64,000 nucleotides of DNA. Origin: Closterium sp. NIES-65 (Eukaryota; Streptophyta; Zygnematophyceae; Desmidiales; Closteriaceae). Positions 50,360 to 59,639 of the stretch are shown here, piece by piece (positions within the stretch are counted from its first letter, which is position 1; each line of letters opens with the position of its first letter). The stretch is taken from contig CANXME010002559.1 in the NCBI GenBank assembly GCA_948144175.1, forward strand, positions 1,709,501 to 1,773,500, written 5' to 3'. Made by a program: the position numbers and the translations under genes. Below the pieces are notes generated by a model, which was not told the origin of the DNA, searched no databases, and saw only the letters and a program-made list of their open reading frames with translations.

Positions 50360-51130
50360 GAACAGCAGCACGGCTCCGCAGGCGGCTCGGGCGGCGCGGG
50401 CGGCTCGGGCGGCACGGGCGGCTCGGCGGCGGCTCGGGCGGCGGCTCGGCGGCGGCTCGGCGGCGGCTCGGCGGCGGCTCGGCGGCGGCTCAGGCGGCGG
50501 CGGCTCGGCTGCTGCTGGGCGGCGCGGGCGGCTCGGGCGTCACGGGCGGCTCGGCGGCGGCTCGGGCGGCACGGGCGGCTCGGCGGCGGCTCGGGCGGCG
50601 GCTCGGCGGCGGCTCGGCGGCAGCTCAGCGGCGGCTCGGCGGCGGCTCGGCGGCGGCTCGGCGGCGGCTCGGCGGCGGCTCAGGCGGCGGCGGCTGCTGC
50701 TGGGCGGATCGGCGGGGCCGCGTAGCAGAGTGGCGGCGGGGCCGCGACCGAAGAGAGCGGCGGGGCCGCGTAGCAGAGGGCGGCGGGGCCGCGTAGCAGA
50801 GGGCGGCGGGGCCGCTACCGAAGAGAGCGGCGGGGCCGCGTAGCAGGGGGCGGCGGGGCCGCGATCGAAGGGCGGCGGGGCCGCGTGGCAGAGGGCGGCG
50901 GGGCCGCGTAGCAGAGGGCGGCGGGGCCGCGTGGCAAAGGGCGGCGGGGCCGCGATCGAAGGGCGGCGGGGCCGCGTAGCAGAGGGCGGCGGGGCCGCGT
51001 AGCCGAGGGCGGCGGGGCCGCGATCGAAGGGCGGCGGCGGGGCCGCGTAGCAGAGGGCGGCGGGGCCGCGATCGAAGGGCGGCGGGGCCGCTAGGGAAGG
51101 GCGGCGGAGCCGCGAGGGGAAGGGCGGCGC
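50360..51130. repeat. GC-rich leader minisatellites of copia-B
   Basis: 50390-50700 is GGCGGCTCGGCGGCGGCTCG-type repeat. 50700-51120 is GGCGGGGCCGCGTAGCAGAG-type repeat with GCGATCGAAG variants. This places about 0.8 kb of repeats in the 5' leader between primer site and gag. Confidence 0.9.
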
Positions 51131-51240
51131 AACGGTCCGCTAGGGGCGACACGACGGGTCGCTTAAAAAAAAACGCGCCTCGGGGCGCGGTTCGGTGGGC
51201 CCTAGAAGCAGTCCCTAGGAGGGAACCTGCTCTGATTCCA

Positions 51241-51372
51241 TGTGAAAGCAAAGAACGAGAATGGAATGACTATGAACGAAGAGAGTACAAATAGGAAACC
51301 CTAATTGGGTTGTACCCCCTATGGGATACCCCACTATAGCCTACAGAAACAAGTAAGCTATAAGTTCTGACA
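51241..51372 (-). repeat. 5' LTR of copia-B
   Basis: 132 bp, identical to 44081-44212. Confidence 0.95.
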
Positions 51373-52451
51373 GCAGTTTTCGTGCGGTTGCGGTATTAAC
51401 TAAAAATCTTTACTACTGCTCCCTGTATTTTCCCGTGGATCATTATTGGGCAATTTGTCGTTGTACCTTCCTTATTCGTCAGAGTCCGATCGATAGCATG
51501 AATCGGTACTATGACTCGGTGAGGGTCGGTGGGGTTGGGCGAGCAGGCAGTCTCGTTAGTAGTTGGCCCGATTCCTACTGGCTGCTGGCGTTTCCCTGCC
51601 TTGGAGACTCCCTCCCCTGCTCTGCTCCGCGGCGCCTTAGCTCCTCTGGGCATTCACTCTTGCGATGGCCCGGCCTATTGCAAGCAAAGCAGCGTCCCTT
51701 AAACGGCGCGGCAGCTGCATTCGTCGCAACGGCATGTACGGTGGCGTGCCTTATCGGTCCCCGAGGACGATGTCCGTAGTAGGACCCCGGTCTCGGACGG
51801 CGTAAAATGTCGATTTTCTCGGCAAGCGCGAGAATCTCGTTGAAGTCTCGGCCCGCGTAGCATGATTTCGTGCGAGATGTCCGGCTTCAGCCCTCCGACG
51901 TAACGGTCCACCCGCTCTGCTTCGTGCATATAGCCGACTTGCTCGCATAATGCGAGAAAACCACTCGTGTAATCTTGAACCGACCCGGGCTGCCGCCAAG
52001 TACGCAGTCTCTGACGCGCCGAAATAGAAGCCGCGATTGGCTCAAAGCGCGCCCGAAGCCCTGCGCACCACGCATCCCACGTCCTGTACTGGGTGGTCTC
52101 GCAGAATGAACTCCACGTGACAGCTGGACCCGTGGGCCCTTCCTCTTGCGACGGTGGCTCGTAGGCGCGTGGCGACGTCACGATGACTCGCCACCAGTCC
52201 ATGGCGGGGCCCCTTAGCAGCGAAACGGCATACCGAATCTTCGCTGCGTCCGACTCGACGTAATTCGCGTCGAAGAAGGCATTCATCGTGAAGACCCACG
52301 ATTGAACCGTCGGACCTCCACGCTGGCTCGGATCGAAGCAGGGTGGTCGTTGCGGCTTGAGTGGCATTGGTGCCATAATGGCCTGTTCGCCACTTGTCGC
52401 CGCGAATTCCACGTGCCGACGGGCTTCGCGAGGTTCCCGCGGGCTTGGTGC
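51373..52451 (-). pseudogene. gypsy-2 gag capsid/nucleocapsid and start of protease
   Basis: Capsid-region protein (RYAVSLLRGPAMDWWRVIV, DYTSGFLALCEQVGYMHEAE, GGLKPDISHEIML) is followed by a CCHC knuckle (CFACNRPGHRKSEC) and a gag stop at 51575-51577. The pol frame opens over it (GKRQQPVGIGPTT...). It breaks at the copia-B insertion, and a stop near 51394 lies before the protease core. Confidence 0.88.
51590..51596 (-). promoter_or_regulatory. Frameshift heptamer of gypsy-2
   Basis: Minus strand G GGA AAC in the gag frame, 15 nt before the gag stop, with pol in -1. Same position as the G GGA AAT of gypsy-1. Confidence 0.65.
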
Positions 52452-52894
52452 TGTTGGGCTGAGAAAATAGCCCTTAGGATCTTTGCAGAGGAGAACTCTT
52501 GGGTAGAAAACTTGTAATAGCGGAAGCGTTTGATGAGGATTGTGAACCGACCTTGCACTGGTGTGTGAGAGCAAAGTAGATTGAATTAAACAAGCAAATA
52601 CAAGGATTTATATAAGAGTACAGGGAATACGAATAGATAGGTAGATAACTGTATTGCTGTTGCGGTTCGATACAGTGCGACTCGGGCAACTGCTCTGTAA
52701 CGAGTCAGTTGTGTGTCCTTAACTGTCGCGCTGTGATTGTCGAGTCAAAGGTCAGCGACCTTTGACTTTCTCGTAACCTCCAGGCGGTTACCCTAACCTC
52801 CGAGGTTGACTCGATGCTTCGATTGGGACTGCTTCGCTTGGTGCCTTGGGTTTTGATACGACAGAAGCGCACTTAGGACTTATTGTTTCCAACA
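52452..52894 (-). repeat. 3' LTR of copia-C
   Basis: 443 bp, TGTTGGG...CCAACA. The polyprotein stop (52873-52875) lies inside it, so the reading frame crosses the polypurine tract (GAAGCGAAGGGGAG) into the LTR. Confidence 0.95.
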
Positions 52895-55800
52895 CTCCCC
52901 TTCGCTTCTGGAGTGTCGCTGCTGGTGACGTGGCCTTGTCCAGTCAGCATCATGCAGTATTCGAACTTCTGCTTTCCGAGTTTCTTGGTCAAGTAATCGG
53001 CTGCCATCTCGGATGTTGGGCAGTATGACAGATCGAGTTTCCCTTTTTCTATCTCGTCCTTCACGAAGAAATAGCGCAGGGCGATGTGTTTCGTCCTGTT
53101 TGCGAAGCCGTTTTTGTTGGCGATGCGAATTGCCGATTGGTTGTCGCAGAACACGGTGAAGCTGGGTAACTCGGCTAGTTTCGCTTCTTCCAGTAGTTCG
53201 CGAAGGTAAAGTCCCTCCTTGGTGGCTGAGCAGAGTGCGATATATTCTGCTTCTGCTGAAGATAGTGCGATTAACTCCTGCTTGCTTGACTGCCAGGAGA
53301 TAGGACCGATAGGCTCAAGGCGGTAGACATAGCCGGTGCGTGAGCGCCTGTTGTCGGTGTCGCCGGCGTGATCGGCGTCGACGTAGCCGATTAGTTTGGT
53401 CGGTGTAGTCACGTTTTTGTGATAAGTTAGTCCGATCGTCGCGGTGCTGACGAAGTAGTGGAGAGCACGATCGAGTTCCGCCAGATGCTCTGCTTCAGGT
53501 CTCTTGAGATAGGTAGCGAGCTGACTCGCGGAGTAGGATAGGTCGGGACGGCACGTGACTGCTGCGAAAAGAAGGCATCCTAGCTTCTTCTGATAGTCGC
53601 GTATGCCGGCGGGTTTAAGTAGAGTAGATTGCCCCTTTTCGGTTCCTGACGCGTAGCGATAAGGCGTGGAGATGGCGCTTGGTGTGAGACGAAAGCGTTT
53701 CGCGATAGTGTCGGCGTACTTCTCGGCGCTTAGGTAGATTGCGTTTTCTTCCTCACGGATGTTGAGCCCGAGGTATTGCGTAACCGTAGAAGAGACCGTG
53801 AGCGTGAGGTCTTTCTGGAGCTCCCCTTCGAACCACGCGGCGATGTTGTCGGTTGACCCAATGTAGAGAAGATCGTCCACATAGACGATTAATAGGACGT
53901 AATCGCCTCCTTTTGTGAGGCGATACATGCCTTGGTCATGCGGGAGTTGTTTGAAGCCGATGCGAATGAGGCGGGCGTGTAGGTACTGCTGCCACAGTCG
54001 CGGTGCCTGCTTGATCCCATAGAGTGATTTGAGTAGTTGACACACTCGGTTGGGTTCGCCGTGGGAGCCGTGCGGGAGTTCAACGAAGATTTCTGCATCC
54101 ACAGGTGCGTAGAGAAATGCGTTCGCAACGTCGATCTGTCGCAATTTCTTTTTCTTCATGGCGGCGACGGCGATGAGGATTCGGAGTGAGGTGTGGCGAC
54201 TGACCGGAGCGAAGGTTTCGGTGTAATCTCTTCCGTGCTCCTGGTCGAAGCCACGTACGACCCAGCGGGCTTTGAATTTGTCGATGGTGCCATCAGCTTT
54301 CGTCTTCACACGGAAGACCCATTTTCCGGTAAGAATGTTTTTATTTTGAGTTACGCCGATGGGAACAATTTTCCAGGTGTTGCGCTCCTCCAGTGCCTTC
54401 AGCTCTTTGTCCATAGCTTCACGCCATTTCTCCCTGTGTTCCCCCCCCAGAGCCTGCTGAACCGTCGCAGGCTCCTCAGGAATGCCGGCGCCATGGACTG
54501 CGGTGACGAGACCAAGGATTTGCAGCCCAGTCTGTGAGTATCGAGGGAGTTCTGGATCCTCGGGATAAGCTGCTTCGTCTCCCGTTTCTGGGTCGGGCAT
54601 GAAATTTGGCCCTACCCTTTCTGCTTCGTTGGTGTTGACTGTCACAGGTGTTATGTAACCATCGTCGGCGAAACGGTAGAAGATTTCGGCGTTGTTACTG
54701 TCGCGAGGATTATCCTCATCCATGGGCACGTCGACGGAGCAGTATGGGAGAGGTCCGGCTTCTTCTGAGGCGTTGTCGACGTTCTGTTCATCCCAGTCTG
54801 CTTCGTCCGCTGCTGACGCGAAGGCTCGGTCACCACGAAAACCACTGGTGAGGTCCCGATTCTCGTGCAAGTTGGCGAGGTATGTCTGAAGGGTGAGTCT
54901 TTCGTAGAAGATCACGTCACGTGCTGCTACTGTTTCCTTTGTGTGGACGTCGAAGATTTTCCATGCGTTGTAATTTTTCTCGATGCCGAGGTGTAGTCCC
55001 CACTGTGCCCGTTGCGAAAATCTTCCCGCTCGTGCTTCTGGGGGTCTGTACTGTACCATGCACCCGAAAACTCGTAACATTTTCGTGCTGCCCTGCTTCC
55101 CTGTCCACAGCAGATGCGGTGATGCGTTGTTCGGGAGTGACGACGACAACAACAAGTTGTGCAGCATGACAGCGTGGTCCATTGCTGCTGGCCACTGGTG
55201 GTTGGGTAGCCGCATGCCACGTAACAGTTTGCGCATGCTGTTCTGCAGGGTCCTGTTCAGTCGTTCTGCAACACCTTGCTGCTGATGTGCGTAGGGAAGG
55301 GAGAGGAGTTGCTTGATCCCCCTTTCCGCCAAGAACTGCTTGAAGCGCTGAGAGGTGTACTCGCCACCTCCGTCTGACTGGAAATTTTTCAGTTGTGTTC
55401 CGGACTCTCTCTCTGCTATCGGTAGCCAGGCGGCGAATGCTGCGAGCGCCATGTCGCGGCTGGGTAGGTTGCGATGCCAGACGTATCGAGTAGCAGCGTC
55501 GATGAAGGTGATGGTGTAGTTGTAGTTGACTTGTCCTGGTTCGCGATTGTAGAGGATGTCGCTGTAGACTTTTTCGAGTGGTGCGTACGCTGGAGCGCTC
55601 GGGTTGTGATGTGAAGCAAACGGTCGATGAGGTAAGTCAGCTTCGGGACATATAAGGCAAGTCCCTCGTGCCTTCTGGAGTTCTCTGCCATCGGGTAGAA
55701 GTAGAGAGTCTTTGTCGAGGACTCCTGCTCTTATCGTGTTATTCAAAACTGTGTTGCTTGGATGTCCTGTGCGTGCGTGCCAGATCTCTTCAGAGGCGCG

Positions 55801-58011
55801 GTGTCCGGGTGAACGCTGATATGCGTCGGAGTTGGAGTAAAAGCTGGCGACGAGGTTGGCGCTTCGGTGGACTTCACGCTGAGTCGGATTCAGCTGTTGC
55901 GCGAGTGTTGGTGGTGCTTCGTCGACTGTGACTGGTGTCGTTGTTCCTGCTGCTGCTGATGTTGTTGCTGCTGCCGATGTTGTTGCTGCTGTCGATATTG
56001 TTGCTGCTGTCGATGTTGTTGCTGCTGCCGATGTTGTTGTCTCTGCTTCTTGTTGAATTGTTGCTAACGCTCTTGTTCGTTCTGCTTCAGGGATAGTGTG
56101 GGAGTACCAGAAACCTCCCGGGCTGAAGTCGGGATCGAGATCCGGAGGGTGTGTCCATTCAGCAAAGTTCACAATGGCGTCGCTGTCTGCAGTGCCGAGG
56201 TCGGGAGCGAAGTCGAGGACGAAGACGTTGTTCTTCAGCACTGCTTTCCCGATGTAGAGACCGCCTCTTCCGTGGTAAAGCTTGAACTCCTGGGTCGTGC
56301 TGTCGGCTTCCAGATGAATTCCTTTCGCCATCAACTGGCTAACGCTCAGTAAGTTGTAGCCGAGTCCTTCAGCGATGAGTACCTTAGACATGTGCAGTAT
56401 GACATTTGTTTCTCTTGACTGAAGCTGTACCACTCCTTGTCTTCGTGTGCGCAGGTTTTGGTTGTTGGCAACCGTGATGATCACTTCCCGTTGGAGTCGA
56501 TGTTCGCGTTGTACGAAACGCCCGGACGAGCACATGTGTTGCCCGCAGCAACTGTCCAAGAACCAGGTGTCTTGGCCGGACGGTTCACTTTGAGCGATAG
56601 CGGCGTAAGTCGGATTTGGATGGAGTGATTCGCGACGAGGCGTCCTGTTGTCGAGCTCCTCTTCCGGTGAGTAATGGGGTGGTGACTCTGTTATGCAAGA
56701 GTCGTTTATCTTGACCATGCAGTTGACTATATGTCTTGCTCCTTGTGCAGGTTGTCCAGTTGAGGTCGTTGAAGCTTGAATCGTGGTTGTCGAACTTGCT
56801 TGTGTCGAAGCAACTTGTGTGCTTGAAGGCCGCAGTTGTCGCTGTGGTGTTGTCTGTCGAGACGGGCAGTGCGAGCGTGGGTGTCCTGATGTCTTGCAGA
56901 TGTGACAAAATGGAGGTACTGACTTCGGCTGCTGCTGTCGATTGTTGTAGTAGTTGTGTCGTCGCTGAGTATGGAAAGCAAACTCCGGTGCTAATGTCCT
57001 TTTCTTGTGTCTTTCTTCTTGCAGGTCCATATCCTGCTGTTCCGCGTGAATTTCTGCGCAAAGTGCCGCTTCGGAGATCCTCCCGTGTGCTCGAAGAATT
57101 GCTTTGGTGGCGCGCCACTGAGGACCGAGGCCGCCTATGACGACTGTTACGAAGGCGTCTTCAGAGATTGACCCTCCACATCGAAGAAGCTTGTCGCGCA
57201 ATTCGCGACATCGGCTGATATACGCCAACCCTTTTTCTCCTGGTTTCATTTCCACTGTTGTCAGCTGCGCCATTAACCTGCTCTGGTTTACACTGTCTGT
57301 TGCCTGGTACAGGTTCTTCAGATGGCCGTACGCGAGTTCCGCCGAGTTGCCGAAGTTCCGGTAGGAGCGAATGTTCTGCTGCTGGGTTGGTGTGATGTTT
57401 CTCAGTAGAATAGTATACGCCATCATGGATTGATACGTATACTGCTGCTTTTCATACTGTGTCCCGTTTGCTGGATACTGCAGGGATCCGTCGAAGAAGC
57501 CAAGTATCTGCGCGCCCTCCATCATCAACTCGAATTCAAAGGACCAGGTAAAGAAGTCCTTTCCGTCGAAAGGTCTTGACGTCTGTAGTTTCAGAACATG
57601 CGTGAACTGCGACTGTACTTGTAAGGCATCCATTGGTTTGTCTTGCGCAGGTGGAGGTTGAGGCAGGAAGCTGATCGACCCGCGTTCGTACGGGGCGAAG
57701 GTGGGTTGCTGCTGTTGATTCCCTCGCGCATATGACGACCCGTCAAGGCTCATGGGTGTCGCTCCGTTGTTGCTGTTGTGTGTCTGTGCAGGTCCCGACT
57801 GCTGGTGTTGCTCGTAGAAGGACATGAAGGAGAAAAATTTCTCCATCATGTTCTGGTCGAAGTCAGAAGGATGGTTCGTGGGGGTCTCGGTTGACGTTCC
57901 CCTTGGTCTTGCTGCCGTGCCTTCCTCTGTCTGCAGGCCAGAGGCTGGTGGTGGAGTAGGAGTAGTCCCCGAGGAGCCATTAGGGGAGCTCCTTTCCTTG
58001 TTTGTTGCCAT
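52873..58011 (-). CDS. Gag-pol polyprotein of copia-C
   Basis: The start chosen is the ATG at 58011 (MATNKERSSPNGSS) just downstream of the primer site. The open frame extends into the LTR but those codons precede the likely leader. 1,712 aa. Order: gag (PFDGKDFFTWSFEFELMMEG); CCHC knuckle (CHICKTSGHPRSHC); protease with WFLDSCCGQHM, where most copia proteins have DSGAS; Ala/Thr repeats; integrase (ICPEADLPHRPF, FQSDGGGEYTS, GVAERLNRTLQ); RT with YVDD (about 53869-53883); and RNase H (GYVDADHAGD, SSAEAEYIALC, TKHIALRYFF). No stops. Confidence 0.95.
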   Translation of the reverse strand: MATNKERSSPNGSSGTTPTPPPASGLQTEEGTAARPRGTSTETPTNHPSDFDQNMMEKFFSFMSFYEQHQQSGPAQTHNSNNGATPMSLDGSSYARGNQQQQPTFAPYERGSISFLPQPPPAQDKPMDALQVQSQFTHVLKLQTSRPFDGKDFFTWSFEFELMMEGAQILGFFDGSLQYPANGTQYEKQQYTYQSMMAYTILLRNITPTQQQNIRSYRNFGNSAELAYGHLKNLYQATDSVNQSRLMAQLTTVEMKPGEKGLAYISRCRELRDKLLRCGGSISEDAFVTVVIGGLGPQWRATKAILRAHGRISEAALCAEIHAEQQDMDLQEERHKKRTLAPEFAFHTQRRHNYYNNRQQQPKSVPPFCHICKTSGHPRSHCPSRQTTPQRQLRPSSTQVASTQASSTTTIQASTTSTGQPAQGARHIVNCMVKINDSCITESPPHYSPEEELDNRTPRRESLHPNPTYAAIAQSEPSGQDTWFLDSCCGQHMCSSGRFVQREHRLQREVIITVANNQNLRTRRQGVVQLQSRETNVILHMSKVLIAEGLGYNLLSVSQLMAKGIHLEADSTTQEFKLYHGRGGLYIGKAVLKNNVFVLDFAPDLGTADSDAIVNFAEWTHPPDLDPDFSPGGFWYSHTIPEAERTRALATIQQEAETTTSAAATTSTAATISTAATTSAAATTSAAAGTTTPVTVDEAPPTLAQQLNPTQREVHRSANLVASFYSNSDAYQRSPGHRASEEIWHARTGHPSNTVLNNTIRAGVLDKDSLLLPDGRELQKARGTCLICPEADLPHRPFASHHNPSAPAYAPLEKVYSDILYNREPGQVNYNYTITFIDAATRYVWHRNLPSRDMALAAFAAWLPIAERESGTQLKNFQSDGGGEYTSQRFKQFLAERGIKQLLSLPYAHQQQGVAERLNRTLQNSMRKLLRGMRLPNHQWPAAMDHAVMLHNLLLSSSLPNNASPHLLWTGKQGSTKMLRVFGCMVQYRPPEARAGRFSQRAQWGLHLGIEKNYNAWKIFDVHTKETVAARDVIFYERLTLQTYLANLHENRDLTSGFRGDRAFASAADEADWDEQNVDNASEEAGPLPYCSVDVPMDEDNPRDSNNAEIFYRFADDGYITPVTVNTNEAERVGPNFMPDPETGDEAAYPEDPELPRYSQTGLQILGLVTAVHGAGIPEEPATVQQALGGEHREKWREAMDKELKALEERNTWKIVPIGVTQNKNILTGKWVFRVKTKADGTIDKFKARWVVRGFDQEHGRDYTETFAPVSRHTSLRILIAVAAMKKKKLRQIDVANAFLYAPVDAEIFVELPHGSHGEPNRVCQLLKSLYGIKQAPRLWQQYLHARLIRIGFKQLPHDQGMYRLTKGGDYVLLIVYVDDLLYIGSTDNIAAWFEGELQKDLTLTVSSTVTQYLGLNIREEENAIYLSAEKYADTIAKRFRLTPSAISTPYRYASGTEKGQSTLLKPAGIRDYQKKLGCLLFAAVTCRPDLSYSASQLATYLKRPEAEHLAELDRALHYFVSTATIGLTYHKNVTTPTKLIGYVDADHAGDTDNRRSRTGYVYRLEPIGPISWQSSKQELIALSSAEAEYIALCSATKEGLYLRELLEEAKLAELPSFTVFCDNQSAIRIANKNGFANRTKHIALRYFFVKDEIEKGKLDLSYCPTSEMAADYLTKKLGKQKFEYCMMLTGQGHVTSSDTPEAKGSVGNNKS

Positions 58012-58064
58012 GTCTTGTAATGATAAAAAAAAAGTTAGAGTTTTCCCCTGTCTGCTCTCATACC

Positions 58065-58508
58065 ATGTTGGGCTGAGAAAATAGCCCTTAGGATCTTTGC
58101 AGAGGAGAACTCTTGGGTAGAAAACTTGTAATAGCGGAAGCGTTTGATGAGGATTGTGAACCGACCTTGCACTGGTGTGTGAGAGCAAAGTAGATTGAAT
58201 TAAACAAGCAAATACAAGGATTTATATAAGAGTACAGGGAATACGAATAGATAGGTAGATAACTGTATTGCTGTTGCGGTTCGATACAGTGCGACTCGGG
58301 CAACTGCTCTGTAACGAGTCAGTTGTGTGTCCTTAACTGTCGCGCTGTGATTGTCGAGTCAAAGGTCAGCGACCTTTGACTTTCTCGTAACCTCCAGGCG
58401 GTTACCCTAACCTCCGAGGTTGACTCGATGCTTCGATTGGGACTGCTTCGCTTGGTGCCTTGGGTTTTGATACGACAGAAGCGCACTTAGGACTTATTGT
58501 TTCCAACA
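58065..58508 (-). repeat. 5' LTR of copia-C
   Basis: 444 bp, pairs with 52452-52894. Confidence 0.95.
58221..58228 (-). promoter_or_regulatory. TATA box in the 5' LTR of copia-C
   Basis: Minus strand TATATAAA about 160 bp before the LTR's internal end, a plausible element promoter. The same motif is in the 3' LTR. Confidence 0.55.
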
Positions 58509-58817
58509 GGTGCGACCCTGTTTCCTCCCATGCCAGGCATCGGCTGGGCGGCGCCATCACTGGCTGCGCTTGAGCGCTGTCCCACGCTGTCGTGTTGTAT
58601 TGGTGTGCCGGATGAAATGACGATCGGTTCGTCCGATTGTGCAGATGCATTTGTCAGTGCGTGTGGTGGCGCTGGAGTGTTCACCGTTGATTGCTGACGC
58701 GCGGAGTCACGTTCCGCCGTGAGCGTCGCAATTTCGAGCGCCGAGTCTTCAAGTTGGCGCACCAGACGGTCGAGCTGCTCCTGCGTCAATGTTGCGAGCG
58801 TGAATTCGGCCATGGCG
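58509..58817 (-). pseudogene. gypsy-2 gag N-terminus
   Basis: ATG at 58817 (frame start MAEFTLATLTQEQLDRLVRQ), a short coiled coil, then a Ser/Pro-rich part cut by the copia-C insertion. Analogous to the gag start of gypsy-1. Confidence 0.8.
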
Positions 58818-58980
58818 GGGGTGTCGGGCAAGCTCAGCGAGAGCCTCTGTCGTGGCCGTGCGTGCTTACGAGAGAGCACTACGAGCGGCGGTGCTGTGTC
58901 GCTGAGAGACGTCTACCCCCCCAAAAAATTGAGATAGTGGGGAAGCGAAGGTGTGGGTGCGGTTCGAGAAGAGATCGTAG

Positions 58981-58992
58981 GCTCTGATACCA
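58981..58992 (-). other. Primer binding site of gypsy-2
   Basis: Minus strand TGGTATCAGAGC, two bases inside the LTR, as in gypsy-1. Confidence 0.88.
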
Positions 58993-58994
58993 AG

Positions 58995-59332
58995 TGTTAC
59001 GAGTGCAATTGAGTGAGCGAGCGAGAATTGCACTATCGAAGCAAGAATACAAGGAGCGAAGGTGTGATCGAAGAATATATAGCGAAACTATAGTGGTAAC
59101 GGTAATGGACTGTGGTTGTTGCGCGATGGGCCTGGGATTGAGGTTTGGGAAAGTGTCGAAGCGGAGGCCCGGAGCGCGGGTTACCCGCCGAGCCGTGAGG
59201 TCGGGGTGCGACGTGCGAAGGTGGCGGGAGGATTGTGGATGCAAGAGTTGCGAGTGGTAACGGTGCTGACTGTGGTGCTACAGTGGTGTATGCGATGAGT
59301 GGGGACGCGAAGGAAAAGGAATTTTCCTTACA
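58995..59332 (-). repeat. 5' LTR of gypsy-2
   Basis: 338 bp, pairs with 39219-39557. Confidence 0.93.
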
Positions 59333-59639
59333 AGTGATAAATTGTTCGGCATTGTAAACTAAAAAGTGGTACCACAAAAATATTTCTTATTGGATATGAG
59401 CAAACAAGACTAGCTAGTCTCACCAGAGCTCACCAGTGTGAGCTGCATGGATTTCCACTAAGCAACTAGTTGGGTACGAGTAAGGACACAAATGCCTAAC
59501 TTAGTAAGCAGTGTCCTGCAATGTCCTAGCCTAGAGCAGACAAAGTGGGCGGAATTCACTCCACCCAATCCATATCCTCCCAAATGTACCATACATATGC
59601 CCCTTCGACTGTAGTACACCTGCATTCACCATTGTTAGT
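59333..59639. other. Spacer between gypsy-2 and the D14-like gene
   Basis: 307 bp, AT-richer, the probable 3' UTR side of the D14-like gene. No gene recognised. Confidence 0.4.

Larger units (their letters stand above)
44081..51372 (-). mobile_element. Intact young Ty1/copia element (copia-B, 7.3 kb)
   Basis: The 132-bp LTRs (44081-44212 and 51241-51372) look identical. The TSD GCAGT is perfect (44076-44080 and 51373-51377). The primer site TGGAATCAGAGC directly follows the 5' LTR. One uninterrupted polyprotein in copia order (integrase before RT). Inserted into the protease region of gypsy-2. All features of a recently active, autonomous element. Confidence 0.96.
52452..58508 (-). mobile_element. 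Intact young Ty1/copia element (copia-C, 6.1 kb)
   Basis: LTRs 52452-52894 (443 bp) and 58065-58508 (444 bp) differ only by one A in an A run that I can see. The TSD GGTGC is perfect (52447-52451 and 58509-58513). The primer site TGGTATGAGAGC directly follows the 5' LTR. Single open polyprotein. Inserted into gag of gypsy-2. Confidence 0.96.
39219..59332 (-). mobile_element. Decayed Ty3/gypsy element (gypsy-2) with three nested insertions
   Basis: The outer LTRs (339 and 338 bp) begin TGTTACGAG and end CCTTACA. They differ at roughly twenty positions. Flanks are ATTGA at 39214-39218 and AGTGA at 59333-59337, a 4/5 match. Removing the three inner elements (40126-41483, 44081-51372, 52452-58508) leaves about 5.4 kb. 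This remainder has gag, protease, RT, RNase H, integrase and chromodomain pieces in the right order on the minus strand, with stops, frameshifts and deletions. Confidence 0.92.
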
